From Phallusia mammillata (taxonomy: Eukaryota; Chordata; Ascidiacea; Phlebobranchia; Ascidiidae): 64,000 nt of DNA. Positions 63,993 to 64,000 of the stretch are shown here, one piece after another. The stretch is from contig QLIY01000060.1 in the NCBI GenBank assembly GCA_003260075.1, positions 186,001 through 250,000 of the forward strand. The letters run 5' to 3'. Made by a program: the position numbers and the translations under genes. Positions within the stretch are counted from its first letter, which is position 1, and each line of letters starts with the position of its first letter. The notes under the pieces are model-generated. The model was not told the DNA's origin. It saw only the letters and a program-made list of their open reading frames with translations, and did not search any database.

Positions 63993-64000
63993 GTACGTTG

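Overview
The window is animal nuclear DNA: AT-rich, with short GT-AG introns, single-domain exons, many small DNA transposons and several assembly gaps. Gene structure and repeat content suggest an ascidian tunicate (Ciona-like) draft assembly with high heterozygosity. That assignment is an inference; no marker gene fixes the species.

Layout. (1) 1-640: assembly gap, then a ~20-bp minisatellite. (2) 2101-5782, minus strand: a nine-exon 2-hydroxyacid (glycolate) oxidase gene. All nine coding exons join in phase to 364 codons, but codon 129 is TAA. A decayed copy of its exon 7 lies upstream at 6100-6183. (3) 6200-12380: no host gene; LINE reverse-transcriptase remnants, hAT MITEs, SINEs and long poly-C runs. 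(4) 12388-24709, plus strand: gene A, a degraded member of a large surface-protein family. (5) 24710-27860: intergenic. (6) 27865-60911: gene B, the intact-looking member with 39 coding exons and about 2,860 residues. Its order is signal peptide, a novel Cys-poor N-terminal region, a CUB-like segment, about 22 fibronectin type III (FN3) domains each in one phase 1-1 exon, a ZP domain, an RKRR cleavage site, an EGF-like domain, a transmembrane helix and a 7-residue tail. (7) 60912-62990: intergenic repeats. (8) 62998-64000: promoter block and signal-peptide exon of gene C, which continues past the window.

Genes A, B and C are a head-to-tail tandem array sharing a conserved promoter/5' exon block and nearly superimposable first exons. 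Gene A keeps the head, the last five FN3 exons and the ZP/EGF/TM tail, but lacks the CUB-like exons and about 17 FN3 exons. It also carries a stop, frameshifts and altered splice donors. Gene B looks like a membrane-anchored precursor that furin-type cleavage would release as a polymerising ZP matrix protein with a long FN3 arm. Egg-coat, tunic/epithelial matrix or recognition roles are all possible; none is shown by sequence alone.

Assembly caution. About 18 short poly-G or poly-C runs in gene B and its flanks mostly sit at junctions between near-identical direct copies, including copies of exons 4, 6, 7, 8 and 11-14. They look like joins of two haplotypes rather than biology. One run falls inside a ZP exon and breaks the frame. 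The gene B model counts each duplicated exon once.
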